Assembly (NCBI GenBank): GCA_023457895.1
Contig: JAEXAY010000044.1
Location: 1-6,009, forward strand
Direction of reading: 5' to 3'
Length of the DNA stretch: 6,009 nt
From: Pseudomonadota bacterium
Lineage (GTDB): Bacteria > Pseudomonadota > Alphaproteobacteria > Sphingomonadales > Sphingomonadaceae
Below the pieces are notes generated by a model. It was not told the DNA's origin and did not search any database. It saw only the letters and a list, made by a program, of their open reading frames with translations. Below are positions 5,857 through 6,009 of this stretch, one piece after another. Numbering within the stretch: position 1 is the first letter of the stretch; the number at the start of each line of letters is the position of its first letter. Position numbers and translations under genes: made by a program.

Positions 5857-6009
5857 CATAGTATTTGCAAAAGGCGGGGTTGAATATATTCTGTGAAAAT
5901 TAAGTTAGCAAAAGCCGCAAAAAATTTTTCCACTTCCTGTTTTTTTGTAATTTAGTCAGTGGAAAAATATTTTGCTCCAGGTGGTTTTTCTTTCCACTTT
6001 TTGTGCAAA
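5848..6009. repeat. Repeat E, attC-like element, truncated by window end
   Basis: The left edge is TGCACATAAC (5848-5857). The left arm of the outer stem (5861-5878) is identical to that of A and D; the right arm lies beyond the window. The apical hairpin pairs 5917-5934 (GCAAAAAATTTTTCCACT) with 5958-5975 (AGTGGAAAAATATTTTGC) at 17 of 18 positions, around a loop with T7 and TAATTTAG (5948-5955). By analogy with A, B and D about 40 more bases should follow, ending in CGCAAATACTTTTTCCGTT. Confidence 0.85.

Larger units (their letters stand above)
5250..6009 (+). mobile_element. Putative cassette 5 (two membrane proteins), right end outside window
   Basis: The unit opens with GTTATGTGCA (5249-5258) and closes with TGCACATAAC (5848-5857), exact reverse complements over 10 bases. 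The closing repeat E runs past the window, so the right boundary is not seen. The tag is the same as the one that closes the first block (941-950), so cassettes 1 and 5 share an end type. Confidence 0.58.

Noticed and set aside
941..6009. CRISPR array
   Set aside because: The repeats are about 140-200 bp, structured, and separated by whole genes rather than short spacers.

Overview
The window is an AT-rich stretch (roughly 30% G+C by eye) that reads like a member of the Bacteroidota, most likely a flavobacterium. Several predicted exported proteins have short hydrophobic leaders ending in ...AQ or in a lipobox Cys. One candidate promoter fits the Bacteroidota TTTG / TAnnTTTG form, and the genes are small, accessory-type genes without housekeeping functions. 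No rRNA, tRNA, CRISPR, transposase or recombinase gene is visible.

The layout is modular. Eight genes, all on the + strand, are split into five blocks by five structured repeats, called A to E here: A at 941-1141, B at 2081-2281, C at 3049-3186, D at 5059-5258 and E at 5848 to beyond the window end. A, B, D and E belong to one family of about 200 bp. C is about 138 bp and differs in sequence but has the same plan: left edge ...AACAT, a long imperfect stem, an inner hairpin, and right edge CCGTT. The blocks are: (1) a small acidic protein plus a PD-(D/E)XK-like nuclease-fold protein, 208-949; (2) a secreted TPR/DUF6624-like protein, 1163-2074; (3) an unrecognised cytosolic protein, 2316-3038; (4) a JAB/MPN metalloprotease-like lipoprotein plus a small exported partner, 3251-5051; (5) two small membrane proteins overlapping by 4 bp, 5291-5856.

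The main observation is a rule joining the two ends of each block. The 10 bases that open a block (GTT plus 7 variable bases, directly after the preceding repeat) are the reverse complement of the 10 bases that close it (7 variable bases plus AAC, directly before the body of the next repeat). The match is 10/10, 10/10, 9/10 and 10/10 for the four blocks whose two ends are visible. The two edges of a single repeat do not match each other in this way. Integron gene cassettes have this same organisation: excision as a circle joins the two ends and completes a foldable recombination site. I read the window as an integron-like cassette array of a non-canonical type: the sites are longer than usual, the core is GTT/AAC with block-specific tags rather than GTTRRRY, and the enzyme lies outside the window. 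Stem mismatches mostly become G-T wobbles on the bottom strand, the strand used in folded integron attC sites.

The cargo is the kind of variable accessory gene carried by mobile cassettes. Apart from one candidate promoter ahead of the first gene, I see no convincing promoter in front of any block, which fits read-through expression along the array. The cassette interpretation is inference from sequence architecture. The repeats and their end-matching are directly visible.
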